Assembly: GCA_035289805.1 (NCBI GenBank)
Contig: DATDWC010000071.1
Span: forward strand, 1-8,083
Source of the DNA: DATDWC01 sp035289805
GTDB lineage: Bacteria > Patescibacteriota > Gracilibacteria > Peribacterales > Peribacteraceae
Reading direction: 5' to 3'
DNA: 8,083 nt
Positions 1 through 6,609 of the stretch are shown in pieces; positions within the stretch are counted from its first letter, which is position 1; every line of letters starts with the position of its first letter. The position numbers were made by a program, and so were the translations under genes. The notes beneath the pieces are model-generated. The model was not told where the DNA came from. It saw only the letters and a program-made list of their open reading frames with translations, and did not search any database.

Positions 1-1
1 A

Positions 2-1474
2 CTCAAAATCGCAACCGATGAGCCTGTGGAACTGCAGTGGCTCAAGTACCGTGAGCCACAGTGTCACCTCTTTGCCCGCTACCTGATCCCGGAACGCTCG
101 GGCGTTGTGACAAGGCAGCGGGGACTCATGGAACCAAAAAAGGGAGAAATCTTCGAGCTCCATATAGCAAAGGAGATCGGCGATACAGTGCTCGTGCCAC
201 CAGAAGGGTTCGAGAATATGGGATGGGTTGTAGGTAAAGGAAAGACCACGCGCGAAGCAGAGGAACAGGTGAATGATTTCCTCAAACATGTCGACTTTGA
301 AGTAGTGCCCTTCAGCAGCATCTCGAGTGTGGGGAAAACCGAACGCAAGCGCGCGCTCTCGACTGCAAGGATTACGCGGAAGCAACTTGCAGGACGTGCG
401 AAGATCGAGAAGCTCCGCAAGATCCCAAAGCGAGAACGTCAGAAACTCCACATCGGGGTGCTCTGCAACGTCTACGCACATCAGAACGGCTCTGCCGTGG
501 AGCAGGATCTCACCTCGGTCGGACGAAACATCGAAAAGGCTCTCCGCAAAAAACACTACAACGTCACATTCTTCGATATGAACGAATCGCCGCCGCCGTT
601 TGAGAAGATTCTGAAAGCGAATATCGATTTGATGTTCAATGTCTGCGAGCGCGTGAATGATAATTCGCTCCTGGAGCCTCACTCCGCCGCATTCCTCGAT
701 ATCCTGCAGATCCCCTACACCGGGAGTAACCCGATGACGCTCGGACTCTGCCTCGATAAGATCCGCGTGAAGCAGCTCTTGGAGCACTACGAAATCCCCA
801 CCCCGAACTGGGACTGCATGTACACAATGGATGATGACATCAAAAATAGCCTCCGCTATCCGCTCATGGTAAAACCCGCAGATACCGATAACTCGATCGG
901 TATCACAAATGATTCCGTAGTGGTGAATAGAAAGCAGCTCGATCGACAGGTGGAGTACGTCCTCAAAGAGCTTGGGCGACCAGCACTCATCGAGGAGTTC
1001 ATCGAAGGAGATGAGTACGATGTCTCGATCATAGGGAATGATGATTCGCTCCGCGTGCTCCCGCTTAACCGTTCCACATTCAAGAACATGCCCGAGGGCT
1101 ACTGGCACATCTACGCCTACGATGCCAAATGGGGAGAAAAGCGCGGGCCCTACTGGAAAATCGAGAAGGAATGTCCTGCGCACATCCCAAGGAAACTCGC
1201 AAACCTCATCACCGAGATCAGTATCGATACCTATAACATCCTCGATTGCCACGATTACGGCCGCGTGGAGCTCCGCGTGGATAAGGATGGAAATCCCTTT
1301 GTGCTGGAGCTGAATCCAAATCCGAGTATCAATATCAGTGATTGCGTGCCAAACTGCGCCAAAATCATCGGCGTGCCCTACGAGGACTTCATCGATGAAA
1401 TTCTGCACCTCGCCATTCAGCGCTACAAAGATGCACCAGAGTACGCGCACTTACAAAATGTGATGACATTCTAG
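2..1474 (+). CDS. D-Ala-D-Ala-ligase-like ATP-grasp protein, 5' end outside window
   Basis: The frame is open to base 2 without a stop. The first start-like codon is GTG at 26, but the eight codons before it read smoothly into the protein, so the gene probably begins upstream. Counting from that GTG, residues 1-95 look like the tail of one ATP-grasp domain (a GWVVGKGKTTREAEEQ stretch at 66-81, typical of the end of biotin-carboxylase-like folds). A Lys/Arg-rich linker covers about 100-140. Residues 141-470 form a second, complete Ddl-like unit: VKPADTDNSIG at 282-292, EEFIEGDEYDVS at 323-334, YDAKW at 365-369, and GRVELRVD...LELNPNPS at 412-434. Here E415, E428 and N430 sit where Ddl binds Mg2+. 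The family joins a carboxylate to an amine through an acylphosphate, using ATP. A Gly-rich Ddl ending is replaced by NPNPS, so true D-Ala-D-Ala ligation is doubtful. The substrate is unknown. The SET gene follows after 4 bases. Confidence 0.85.
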   Translation, partial: LKIATDEPVELQWLKYREPQCHLFARYLIPERSGVVTRQRGLMEPKKGEIFELHIAKEIGDTVLVPPEGFENMGWVVGKGKTTREAEEQVNDFLKHVDFEVVPFSSISSVGKTERKRALSTARITRKQLAGRAKIEKLRKIPKRERQKLHIGVLCNVYAHQNGSAVEQDLTSVGRNIEKALRKKHYNVTFFDMNESPPPFEKILKANIDLMFNVCERVNDNSLLEPHSAAFLDILQIPYTGSNPMTLGLCLDKIRVKQLLEHYEIPTPNWDCMYTMDDDIKNSLRYPLMVKPADTDNSIGITNDSVVVNRKQLDRQVEYVLKELGRPALIEEFIEGDEYDVSIIGNDDSLRVLPLNRSTFKNMPEGYWHIYAYDAKWGEKRGPYWKIEKECPAHIPRKLANLITEISIDTYNILDCHDYGRVELRVDKDGNPFVLELNPNPSINISDCVPNCAKIIGVPYEDFIDEILHLAIQRYKDAPEYAHLQNVMTF

Positions 1475-1478
1475 CCCC

Positions 1479-2225
1479 ATGTTTTTTACGGATACGATCG
1501 AGGTGCGGCAGAGCGAAAAGCGAGGCAGAGGGGTATTTGCAAAAGTGGAGATCGAACCAGGGACTGTGATCGGTGACTACCTTGGCATCATCGCAAAATC
1601 AGAAGAAGGCTCTCCTTATGAGAATGATTCGGTATACGACATGTGGTACAGCAGTAAGGCTGATATCCATCCGGATCCAGACGAAGAGGGTGTGCACCTC
1701 ATCAATTCTTCCTGCGAGCCAAACTGTGCCATGGCTACGATCAAGCGCCATACGATCCTCTTTACGCTTCGGCGAATTTTCCCGGGAGAAGAGCTGACTT
1801 ATGATTACTTCCTGGGGGATCAGGACGGAGAATGCGATCCTGGAACCGATAACTGCCACTGTGGTTCCGATCTCTGCCGCGGCACGATGTACAGTAACCC
1901 AAAGGCCTACGCAGAGTGGGATACTCACCTTGAGGCGACTATAAAAGGAAGCTCCGAGGATCCTCCCGTGCCCTACGGCGAGAAACTCCCTCCGCTTGCG
2001 GGATACCCATTGATCATCGAGGATGATCCGATCTACCCGCTCTTTGGCACACACACGCTTCCTCCCGTTCCTTGCGAGACTCCCCTCTTCTCGGATTACC
2101 ATGGCATCCGGCAAAAAATTCGCTCGACGGGGAGGAAGCTCTCCTTCCCCGAGCTCAACATCGTGATCGAAGGCATCATGTACGGAGGGCATCTCTCGGT
2201 ACAGCATCTCTCTTCCGCGCAATGA
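1479..2225 (+). CDS. SET-domain protein (protein lysine methyltransferase-like)
   Basis: A 248-residue SET-domain protein, a family that transfers methyl from S-adenosylmethionine to lysine side chains. The N-terminal SET motif RGRGVFA is at 15-21. The SAM-binding/pseudoknot pieces are INSSCEPNC at 75-83 and GEELTYDYF at 103-111. A post-SET CxCxxxxC motif lies at C126, C128 and C133; with C83 it makes the usual four-cysteine zinc site. The canonical NHSC is NSSC here, a His-to-Ser change next to the SAM pocket. Residues about 145-248 form a C-terminal extension rich in Pro and aromatics that I cannot assign. The start ATG lies 4 bases after the ATP-grasp stop and has no Shine-Dalgarno sequence, so translation probably continues from the gene before. 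The stop overlaps the methyltransferase start as ATGA. Family assignment is secure. The target could be a cellular protein or the product of the neighbouring ligase; the sequence does not say which. Confidence 0.9.
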   Translation: MFFTDTIEVRQSEKRGRGVFAKVEIEPGTVIGDYLGIIAKSEEGSPYENDSVYDMWYSSKADIHPDPDEEGVHLINSSCEPNCAMATIKRHTILFTLRRIFPGEELTYDYFLGDQDGECDPGTDNCHCGSDLCRGTMYSNPKAYAEWDTHLEATIKGSSEDPPVPYGEKLPPLAGYPLIIEDDPIYPLFGTHTLPPVPCETPLFSDYHGIRQKIRSTGRKLSFPELNIVIEGIMYGGHLSVQHLSSAQ

Positions 2226-2890
2226 AAATATTTACCCCTCAAAAGAAAGTTGATCGCACCATACGCGGTGCTGGTAAATTCGATCAGGAGTACTACGAGG
2301 AGGAGAACTACGAATACGGGAGACGCTACCGTGATATGGCACGAAAAATTGTCCCGCGCATCCTCCGGGAAATTCATCCAGAAGCCAACTGGCGAATACT
2401 CGATGTTGGCTGCGCACTTGGCGGCATTGTCGAAGTGCTCCGCAAGCGTGGGCTCCGCGCGTATGGCATCGATCTCTCCCGCTGGTGCATTCGCACTTCT
2501 CCTGTGCGGCAGTACCTGCGCTTTGGCTCTGTGACGAACCTCCCCTGCCCCGATCAATCTGTGGATATCGTGATCTGCATCGATACGTTCCAATACCTCA
2601 CGAAGAGTGAAGCGAAGAAGGCGGTTCAAGAACTCCGCCGCGTCGCGCGCCGGTTCCTCTGCTTTGAATGCATCACCAAGGAAGACACCAAGTTCAGTGA
2701 TCCCAAGGAGAATCCAGATCCCGAGCGGAAACACCAATCGCTCTTTTCTGAGCAAGAATATCTCACTCTCTTTAAGGAGAACGGTTTCCGTTTGAAGAAG
2801 AAACGCTTCCTGCCTCGCGCCATACCCGCCAAACCCTATCCGCACGAGTTTAGCTTCAATGCAATTTTCGAAGTGACGCCATCATCGTGA
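2222..2890 (+). CDS. Class I SAM-dependent methyltransferase
   Basis: A 222-residue Rossmann-fold methyltransferase of the Methyltransf_11 type. Motif I is RILDVGCALGGIVEVL (58-73), binding SAM through the glycine loop. The acidic residue after beta-2, which contacts the ribose, is D84 in YGIDLS. Motif IV-like VDIVICIDTFQYL is at 114-126. An N-terminal tyrosine-rich segment (YYEEENYEYGRRY, 24-36) is seen in many small-molecule and glycan methyltransferases of this type. An in-frame ATG-less extension reaches back inside the SET gene to 2072, but ATG 2222 was chosen because it overlaps the SET stop as ATGA, the classic arrangement for coupled translation, and because homology-like content begins there. 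The gene is the third of a unit with the ATP-grasp and SET genes. Its 3' end overlaps the convergent symporter gene by 9 bases. The substrate is unknown; O-, N- or C-methylation cannot be told from the sequence. Confidence 0.87.
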   Translation: MKIFTPQKKVDRTIRGAGKFDQEYYEEENYEYGRRYRDMARKIVPRILREIHPEANWRILDVGCALGGIVEVLRKRGLRAYGIDLSRWCIRTSPVRQYLRFGSVTNLPCPDQSVDIVICIDTFQYLTKSEAKKAVQELRRVARRFLCFECITKEDTKFSDPKENPDPERKHQSLFSEQEYLTLFKENGFRLKKKRFLPRAIPAKPYPHEFSFNAIFEVTPSS

Positions 2891-4204
2891 AAACCATCCT
2901 CTCTTCTCCTGTCCAAAAATCACACACGCCGCCAAATCCCCAACTACGTTCAACGTCGTTCTACACATATCCAGAATGCGATCAACGCCAAGAATGAGGA
3001 CGAATCCCTCCATCGGAATACCAAATCCCGCCGCAACACTCCCCAAGATAATCATGCCGGATCCCGGCGTGGAAGCAGCCCCAATGGTGCTTATCATGAG
3101 CGTGAGCGCGATCGAAATCATTTGCACAGTGGTGAGTGCAACGCCCGACATCTGCGCGAGGAAGAGAATAGCAACGCTCTGGTAGAGCGTCGTACCCGCC
3201 ATATTGAACATGGCGCCAAGCGGAATAATCACCTTGGCGGTTTCCTCATCCGTCTGGAGCTGCTCCTCTGCAATTTTCACGGAGAGCGGCATCACTGCGG
3301 CAGAGCTCGAGGTCGAGAATGCAAGGAGCCCGGCGGGGAGAATGCGGCGCAGGAATGAGAGTGGTGTGAGATGGGAAAAGAGGAGAACGAGGAGGAGGTA
3401 GAGGATGAGAAGCAAAAAGAGACCCGCAATGACCGTAGCAACGTACACACCCACTCCCACAAGCGTCACAACTCCAATCTGCGACACCATGCGCGCCATC
3501 AGACCAAAAACTGCAAGCGGCATCAGCCACATGGCAAATCGGACAATCGTGATACAAACTTCGAGCACCCCATCGAGGAATATGAGGAGTGGTTCGATCT
3601 TCTGATTCCGTTGCAGGGCAAATGCGAGTCCGACGATCACAGAGAAGATGACAATCCCAAGCATCTCCCCGCTCGTTGCAGAAGCAATGGGGTTCACGGG
3701 AATTAAATTAATGATGGTCCCTGGGAAATCGCGAAGGAGATGGAGCTTAAGAGGTGCACTGATGATGGGAGCGGTACCCGATTGGAGGGAAGAAGCAACG
3801 AAGAGTCCCGGCTTCACCAAGACCCCCATCATGAGACCGATTGCTGATGCTGCAATCGTTGTCGCGACCACATAGAGGAGGAAGGTAAGCCCAGTTTTCC
3901 TCAGTTTTTCCGGATTCGTTGTTCCCCCAAGTCCACGAATGATCGAGGCAACGAGGAGTGGAATCAGCACCATCTTAATGAGCCGGAGGAATAATTCTCC
4001 CGGCATTGCCACCCACTCCATGAGGAGGCGCACATCGCTGGAATCAAAGAGTCCGGCATCGGGACCCACAAGAATTCCAACTGCCACTCCAAGCAGGAGC
4101 CCAACGAGCGCCTGCAACCATAGCTTTCCACGGAGGAGCGATTCCAGCTTATGCGTTAAATCCCGTAGCGGTCGGGGGTGGGAGAAGAAGTGCATTCTCA
4201 CCAT
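2882..4204 (-). CDS. Dicarboxylate/amino acid:cation symporter (DAACS, GltP/Glt_Ph-like)
   Basis: A 440-residue membrane protein of the glutamate/aspartate transporter family, with hydrophobic helices throughout and the family's re-entrant hairpins. Hairpin 1 has the serine-rich STSSSAAVMP (297-306). Helix 7 has NMAGT (334-338). Hairpin 2 has GAASTPGSG (375-383). Helix 8 reads DRILDMCRTTLNVVGD (408-423). D412, R415, T416, N419 and D423 match Glt_Ph D394, R397, T398, N401 and D405. R415 is the arginine that holds an acidic side chain, so glutamate, aspartate or a C4-dicarboxylate is the likely cargo, taken up with Na+ or H+. The helix 7 motif is NMDGT in most relatives; here Asp is Ala (A336), which would weaken the third sodium site. 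Start is ambiguous: ATG 4204 overlaps the peptidase stop by one base, GTG 4201 follows, and ATG 4195 lies 7 bases after a TATAAT. It is the second gene of an operon with the M42 peptidase. Confidence 0.93.
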   Translation of the reverse strand: MVRMHFFSHPRPLRDLTHKLESLLRGKLWLQALVGLLLGVAVGILVGPDAGLFDSSDVRLLMEWVAMPGELFLRLIKMVLIPLLVASIIRGLGGTTNPEKLRKTGLTFLLYVVATTIAASAIGLMMGVLVKPGLFVASSLQSGTAPIISAPLKLHLLRDFPGTIINLIPVNPIASATSGEMLGIVIFSVIVGLAFALQRNQKIEPLLIFLDGVLEVCITIVRFAMWLMPLAVFGLMARMVSQIGVVTLVGVGVYVATVIAGLFLLLILYLLLVLLFSHLTPLSFLRRILPAGLLAFSTSSSAAVMPLSVKIAEEQLQTDEETAKVIIPLGAMFNMAGTTLYQSVAILFLAQMSGVALTTVQMISIALTLMISTIGAASTPGSGMIILGSVAAGFGIPMEGFVLILGVDRILDMCRTTLNVVGDLAACVIFGQEKRGWFSR

Positions 4205-4211
4205 TATACCA
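4203..4211 (-). promoter_or_regulatory. Extended -10 element before the symporter gene
   Basis: On the minus strand TGGTATAAT is a perfect TATAAT with the TG of an extended -10. It is built from the last codons and stop of the peptidase gene, and its final bases are the first ATG of the symporter. It ends 7 bases before ATG 4195, so a transcript from it would begin at or next to that ATG. No good -35 is seen, which an extended -10 can tolerate. Confidence 0.45.
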
Positions 4212-5277
4212 CAATTTTCATTCCAAACTCATCCTTTACTGTGAGCGACTGCACGAACCCCGTGAGGAGGAGAATCGTCTGTTCCACATCCCGGATATCC
4301 ACCGTTTCTACAGCAGAGTGCATGTAGCGCAAGGGGAGAGAGACGAGTGCACTCGGTATCCCCTCCTTCGTTAGATAGATGACCCCGGTATCTGTGCCAC
4401 TAAAGCGCGAGGCTGCCTCATGCTGGAATGGAATCTTCTTCTTTTTTGCAACATCCGTGAGCCGCTCGACAATATTTGGATGATTGCATCCGCCATGCGT
4501 CACCGTGGGACCTTTGCGTAGCTCCACTTTGCCGTGCTTCTCATTTTTGATACCCGGCGTATCCGTCGCATGAGTCACATCGAACGCAATCGCGGCATCT
4601 GGCGAGAGGCGGTACGTTGCCATCCTCGCTCCGTAGCATCCAATCTCTTCCTGCACCGCATTGAGTGCGACAACGTTCCATGCGGGCTTCTTCCCTTGAG
4701 AGAGGTTCTTCATCACCTCTGCGATGATGAACCCACCGAGTCTGTTATCGAGTGCGCGTGCAATAATTCCATTCTTCCCGAGTTCACTCACAGTCTCGCT
4801 ATAAACCATGGGGCACCCTACGCGAACCCCCATTGCAGCCACCTCCTTTTCATTCTTGGCACCGATATCAACAATAAGATCGTGGACTTCGGGGGCTTTC
4901 TCCTCTTTTCTCTCGCGAATGTGGATCGCGATATTGCCGATAATCCCCTGCACCTCTCCCTTCTCTCCGAAGATTGTCACTCTCCTTCCACGCGCAGTTG
5001 CTGCATCCGATCCCCCAATCAAATCAATCGCCAAAAATCCTCCGGGCAGGAGGTGCTTCACCATGTAGCCGATCTCGTCGCAGTGCGCCTCGAGCATCAG
5101 AGTCTTCTTCGATCCCCCCTTTAAAATTCCCCACGCACTCCCGTAGGCATCATTCGCCGTTTCATCCGCGTACTTTGCTACCTCTTTCAGCCATACCTTC
5201 TGCCCGGCAGACTCGAATCCTGTGGGGCTCGGTGTCTTAAGGAGGGTAAAGAGAAAATCTTTTGCTTGCGAATCCAT
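4204..5277 (-). CDS. M42-family zinc aminopeptidase (FrvX/TET-like)
   Basis: A 357-residue M42 metallopeptidase, close to the family's usual 340-370. Two-metal-site residues can be read directly: H65 (AHCDEIG), D177 (ALDNRLGG, bridging), E210/E211 (VQEEIG, general base plus ligand), D233 (AFDVTHATD) and H320 (RYMHSAVE). The insert between about 70 and 165 corresponds to the PDZ-like dimerisation domain that lets these enzymes build dodecameric tetrahedral particles. They trim short peptides from the N-terminus in the cytoplasm; some members prefer glutamyl/aspartyl peptides, others leucine or lysine, and the sequence does not decide this. ATG 5277 was preferred to a longer in-frame start at 5322: residues before it look non-homologous (CWNGFLFFLYN), they overlap the upstream gene's end, and a TACAAT box sits 6 bases before 5277. 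No signal peptide is present. The symporter gene follows with a one-base stop/start overlap, so the two are co-transcribed. Confidence 0.94.
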   Translation of the reverse strand: MDSQAKDFLFTLLKTPSPTGFESAGQKVWLKEVAKYADETANDAYGSAWGILKGGSKKTLMLEAHCDEIGYMVKHLLPGGFLAIDLIGGSDAATARGRRVTIFGEKGEVQGIIGNIAIHIRERKEEKAPEVHDLIVDIGAKNEKEVAAMGVRVGCPMVYSETVSELGKNGIIARALDNRLGGFIIAEVMKNLSQGKKPAWNVVALNAVQEEIGCYGARMATYRLSPDAAIAFDVTHATDTPGIKNEKHGKVELRKGPTVTHGGCNHPNIVERLTDVAKKKKIPFQHEAASRFSGTDTGVIYLTKEGIPSALVSLPLRYMHSAVETVDIRDVEQTILLLTGFVQSLTVKDEFGMKIVV

Positions 5278-5283
5278 GGGAGC

Positions 5284-5314
5284 ATTGTACAGGAAAAATA
5301 GAAAACCATTCCAA
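5284..5314 (-). promoter_or_regulatory. Putative promoter of the peptidase-symporter operon
   Basis: A TACAAT hexamer (5289 down to 5284) ends 6 bases before ATG 5277. TTGGAA (5314 down to 5309) is a possible -35, with a long 19-base spacer. The element lies in the 41-base gap after the Bro-N gene and overlaps that gene's stop region by position only. It implies a leaderless or nearly leaderless message. Confidence 0.45.
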
Positions 5315-5318
5315 CATA

Positions 5319-6152
5319 TCATCCATCCAGCAATTGTTTGTCCCCTGGCCTTTTAAGAAAGTTCTTCTTTGAAACGATGGATCGTCCCAGCTTCTTCTCC
5401 AGATTCTTCCGCGCGCCTCCGGCGATGTCCCCTCCCGCCTTGGCATCGGCTTTGAGTTTCGGGACTCCCTTGGAATTCTCGTTCCGGTGGATTTCGGTCG
5501 TGGCGCGTTCACCGAGCATGTTGAAAATGAGTTCAAAGTCGTTCATATGGTCGCGCAGGTTCTCCCGCTTCAGCCCCTTGAGTTTTTTGTACTCGTTTGG
5601 CGTCACGCCGAACGTGGCTTTGGAAATTTCTGCAGTGAGAATTTGATAGTCCTGATTCTTCGCGCCGCGATTCTTCCATTCATCGGTCAGCTCTTCGCGA
5701 ATGGTAATGCCGCGCATGCGATTCTCGATCCAGTCATCGGAATAGCCTTTGGCTTTGTAGAGGGCTCGGGTGCGCTTGGTCGCAAGCTCCGGATCTTCGA
5801 TCTCCTGCACACGCTCGTAGCCTACTTTCGCAAGCCAGAGCTTGAATGGTTCGGCTTTGGGAGAGGGAATAGACTGGATGATGCGGAAGATTCCTTCAGT
5901 ATTGGCGCAATTGAGCATTTGTGGACCGCCGGCCGTCAGTATGGAAAGGGGGGTGGCAATCTGCCCCCACCCTTCGGAGAGCTTCGGATCACGCCGCCGC
6001 ATGTCCTTGATATAACCCTCCGGCTGCACCGAATCGGTTAACACGGCTACCACATCCACAATGACAAACCACCACTCGTTCTCGTGGATGGTTTTCCGGA
6101 TTTCCTTACCATGGAAGAGGGCAATGTGCTGTGAGGGAGGAGTGACTGTCAT
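5319..6152 (-). CDS. Bro-N domain protein, DinD-like
   Basis: A 277-residue protein with an N-terminal Bro-N fold (about residues 8-110: IALFHGKEIRKTIHENEWWF opening, then VDVVAVLTDS and NCANTEGIFRIIQSI). It has a charged C-terminal half (about 150-277) containing FGVTPNEYKKLKGL, RDHMNDFELIFNMLGE and a Gly/Ala/Lys-rich tail. Bro-N occurs in phage antirepressors and baculovirus BRO proteins, and with this second half in DinD-like DNA-damage-inducible proteins of bacteria. The role is probably DNA binding or control of gene expression under stress; no catalytic residues are visible. ATG 6152 was chosen over GTG 6170 because a TTGCAT/TACATT promoter overlaps the GTG. The gene is single: no integrase, terminase or capsid genes flank it, only metabolic genes, with 41 bases to the peptidase and 55 to the VOC gene. 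It could be a domesticated phage gene or an ordinary chromosomal DinD-type gene. Family call fairly sure, function not. Confidence 0.82.
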   Translation of the reverse strand: MTVTPPSQHIALFHGKEIRKTIHENEWWFVIVDVVAVLTDSVQPEGYIKDMRRRDPKLSEGWGQIATPLSILTAGGPQMLNCANTEGIFRIIQSIPSPKAEPFKLWLAKVGYERVQEIEDPELATKRTRALYKAKGYSDDWIENRMRGITIREELTDEWKNRGAKNQDYQILTAEISKATFGVTPNEYKKLKGLKRENLRDHMNDFELIFNMLGERATTEIHRNENSKGVPKLKADAKAGGDIAGGARKNLEKKLGRSIVSKKNFLKRPGDKQLLDG

Positions 6153-6161
6153 AGGTGATCG

Positions 6162-6190
6162 AATGTACACCTATTCATGGGCGAATGCAA
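6162..6190 (-). promoter_or_regulatory. Putative promoter of the Bro-N gene
   Basis: TTGCAT (6190 down to 6185) and TACATT (6167 down to 6162) are separated by 17 bases, and the -10 ends 9 bases before ATG 6152. A 4-base inverted repeat, GAAT-N8-ATTC (6161-6176), covers the -10 region and could be an operator. Confidence 0.4.
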
Positions 6191-6207
6191 GGCGATTTTT
6201 CCAAGCA

Positions 6208-6609
6208 TTACTTCGCATTTGTATCTGGCTGATGGATGCCGAAAGTGTTGCCCTCGGTATCGAGGTAATACCCCTGCCATGCCATACCAGCGAGCGCGAA
6301 CTTAGGCATTGCCACTTTGCCACCTGCTTTCAGAATCTTTTTTTCAGCTGTGTCGTAATCCTCCACAACCACCGTGCACACGAACGCATTCGTTCCGCAC
6401 TCCTGGGGAGGAGTCTTTGCCGGTCGCGGGAGTAATCCGCCATTGATACCAGGCTCCATACTATCTTTCTCTGCAGTCATAATCATCCAGTACGGAAACT
6501 CCCCTCCTTCCCATTTATCAATCTTCCATCCAAAAACCTCACGGTAGAACTTTGCAGCGCGCTCCGGATCTTCTGCCTGAATTTCGAAGTGGACGACTCG
6601 ATTGCTCAT
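6208..6609 (-). CDS. VOC-superfamily protein (glyoxalase/bleomycin-resistance-like, second of pair)
   Basis: A 133-residue vicinal-oxygen-chelate protein made of two beta-alpha-beta-beta-beta modules. The first opens with VVHFEIQAEDPERAAKFY (5-22), with H7 at the usual first metal position. The second ends with GYYLDTEGNTFGIHQPD (113-129), the standard closing strand of the COG3324-type enzymes related to lactoylglutathione lyase. Members bind a divalent metal and act as isomerases, dioxygenases, thiol transferases or simple drug-binding proteins; which applies cannot be read here. Its ATG overlaps the TGA of the upstream VOC gene as ATGA, so the pair is translated together. There is no Shine-Dalgarno sequence. 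The protein is cytoplasmic with no signal peptide. The two paired proteins differ clearly in sequence and are not a recent tandem copy; they may form a hetero-complex, but that is inference. Confidence 0.88.
   Translation of the reverse strand: MSNRVVHFEIQAEDPERAAKFYREVFGWKIDKWEGGEFPYWMIMTAEKDSMEPGINGGLLPRPAKTPPQECGTNAFVCTVVVEDYDTAEKKILKAGGKVAMPKFALAGMAWQGYYLDTEGNTFGIHQPDTNAK

Noticed and set aside
2072..2221. Upstream extension of the methyltransferase frame into the SET gene
   Set aside because: The extension is Arg-rich and unlike the family; ATG 2222 with the ATGA overlap explains the start.
2096..2845. Long minus-strand open frame opposite the methyltransferase
   Set aside because: It lies antisense to a gene with clear SAM-binding motifs and has no recognisable protein features.
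2882..2890. Nine-base convergent gene overlap as a sign of frameshift or truncation
   Set aside because: Both proteins end at plausible family positions, and short tail-to-tail overlaps are normal in compact genomes.
4534..5124. Plus-strand open frame of 196 codons opposite the peptidase
   Set aside because: Antisense to an M42 gene with all metal ligands; Cys/His-rich translation without family resemblance.
5487..6041. Plus-strand open frame of 184 codons opposite the Bro-N gene
   Set aside because: Antisense to a gene with recognisable domain content; composition looks like a codon-bias shadow.
6170..6170. GTG at 6170 as start of the Bro-N gene
   Set aside because: It lies inside the promoter candidate and adds six residues with no domain content; ATG 6152 fits better.
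6185..6210. Imperfect hairpin AATGC..GG/CC..GCATT after the VOC pair, as a terminator
   Set aside because: Stem is broken by an internal loop, no T-run follows on the minus strand, and it overlaps the Bro-N -35 box.
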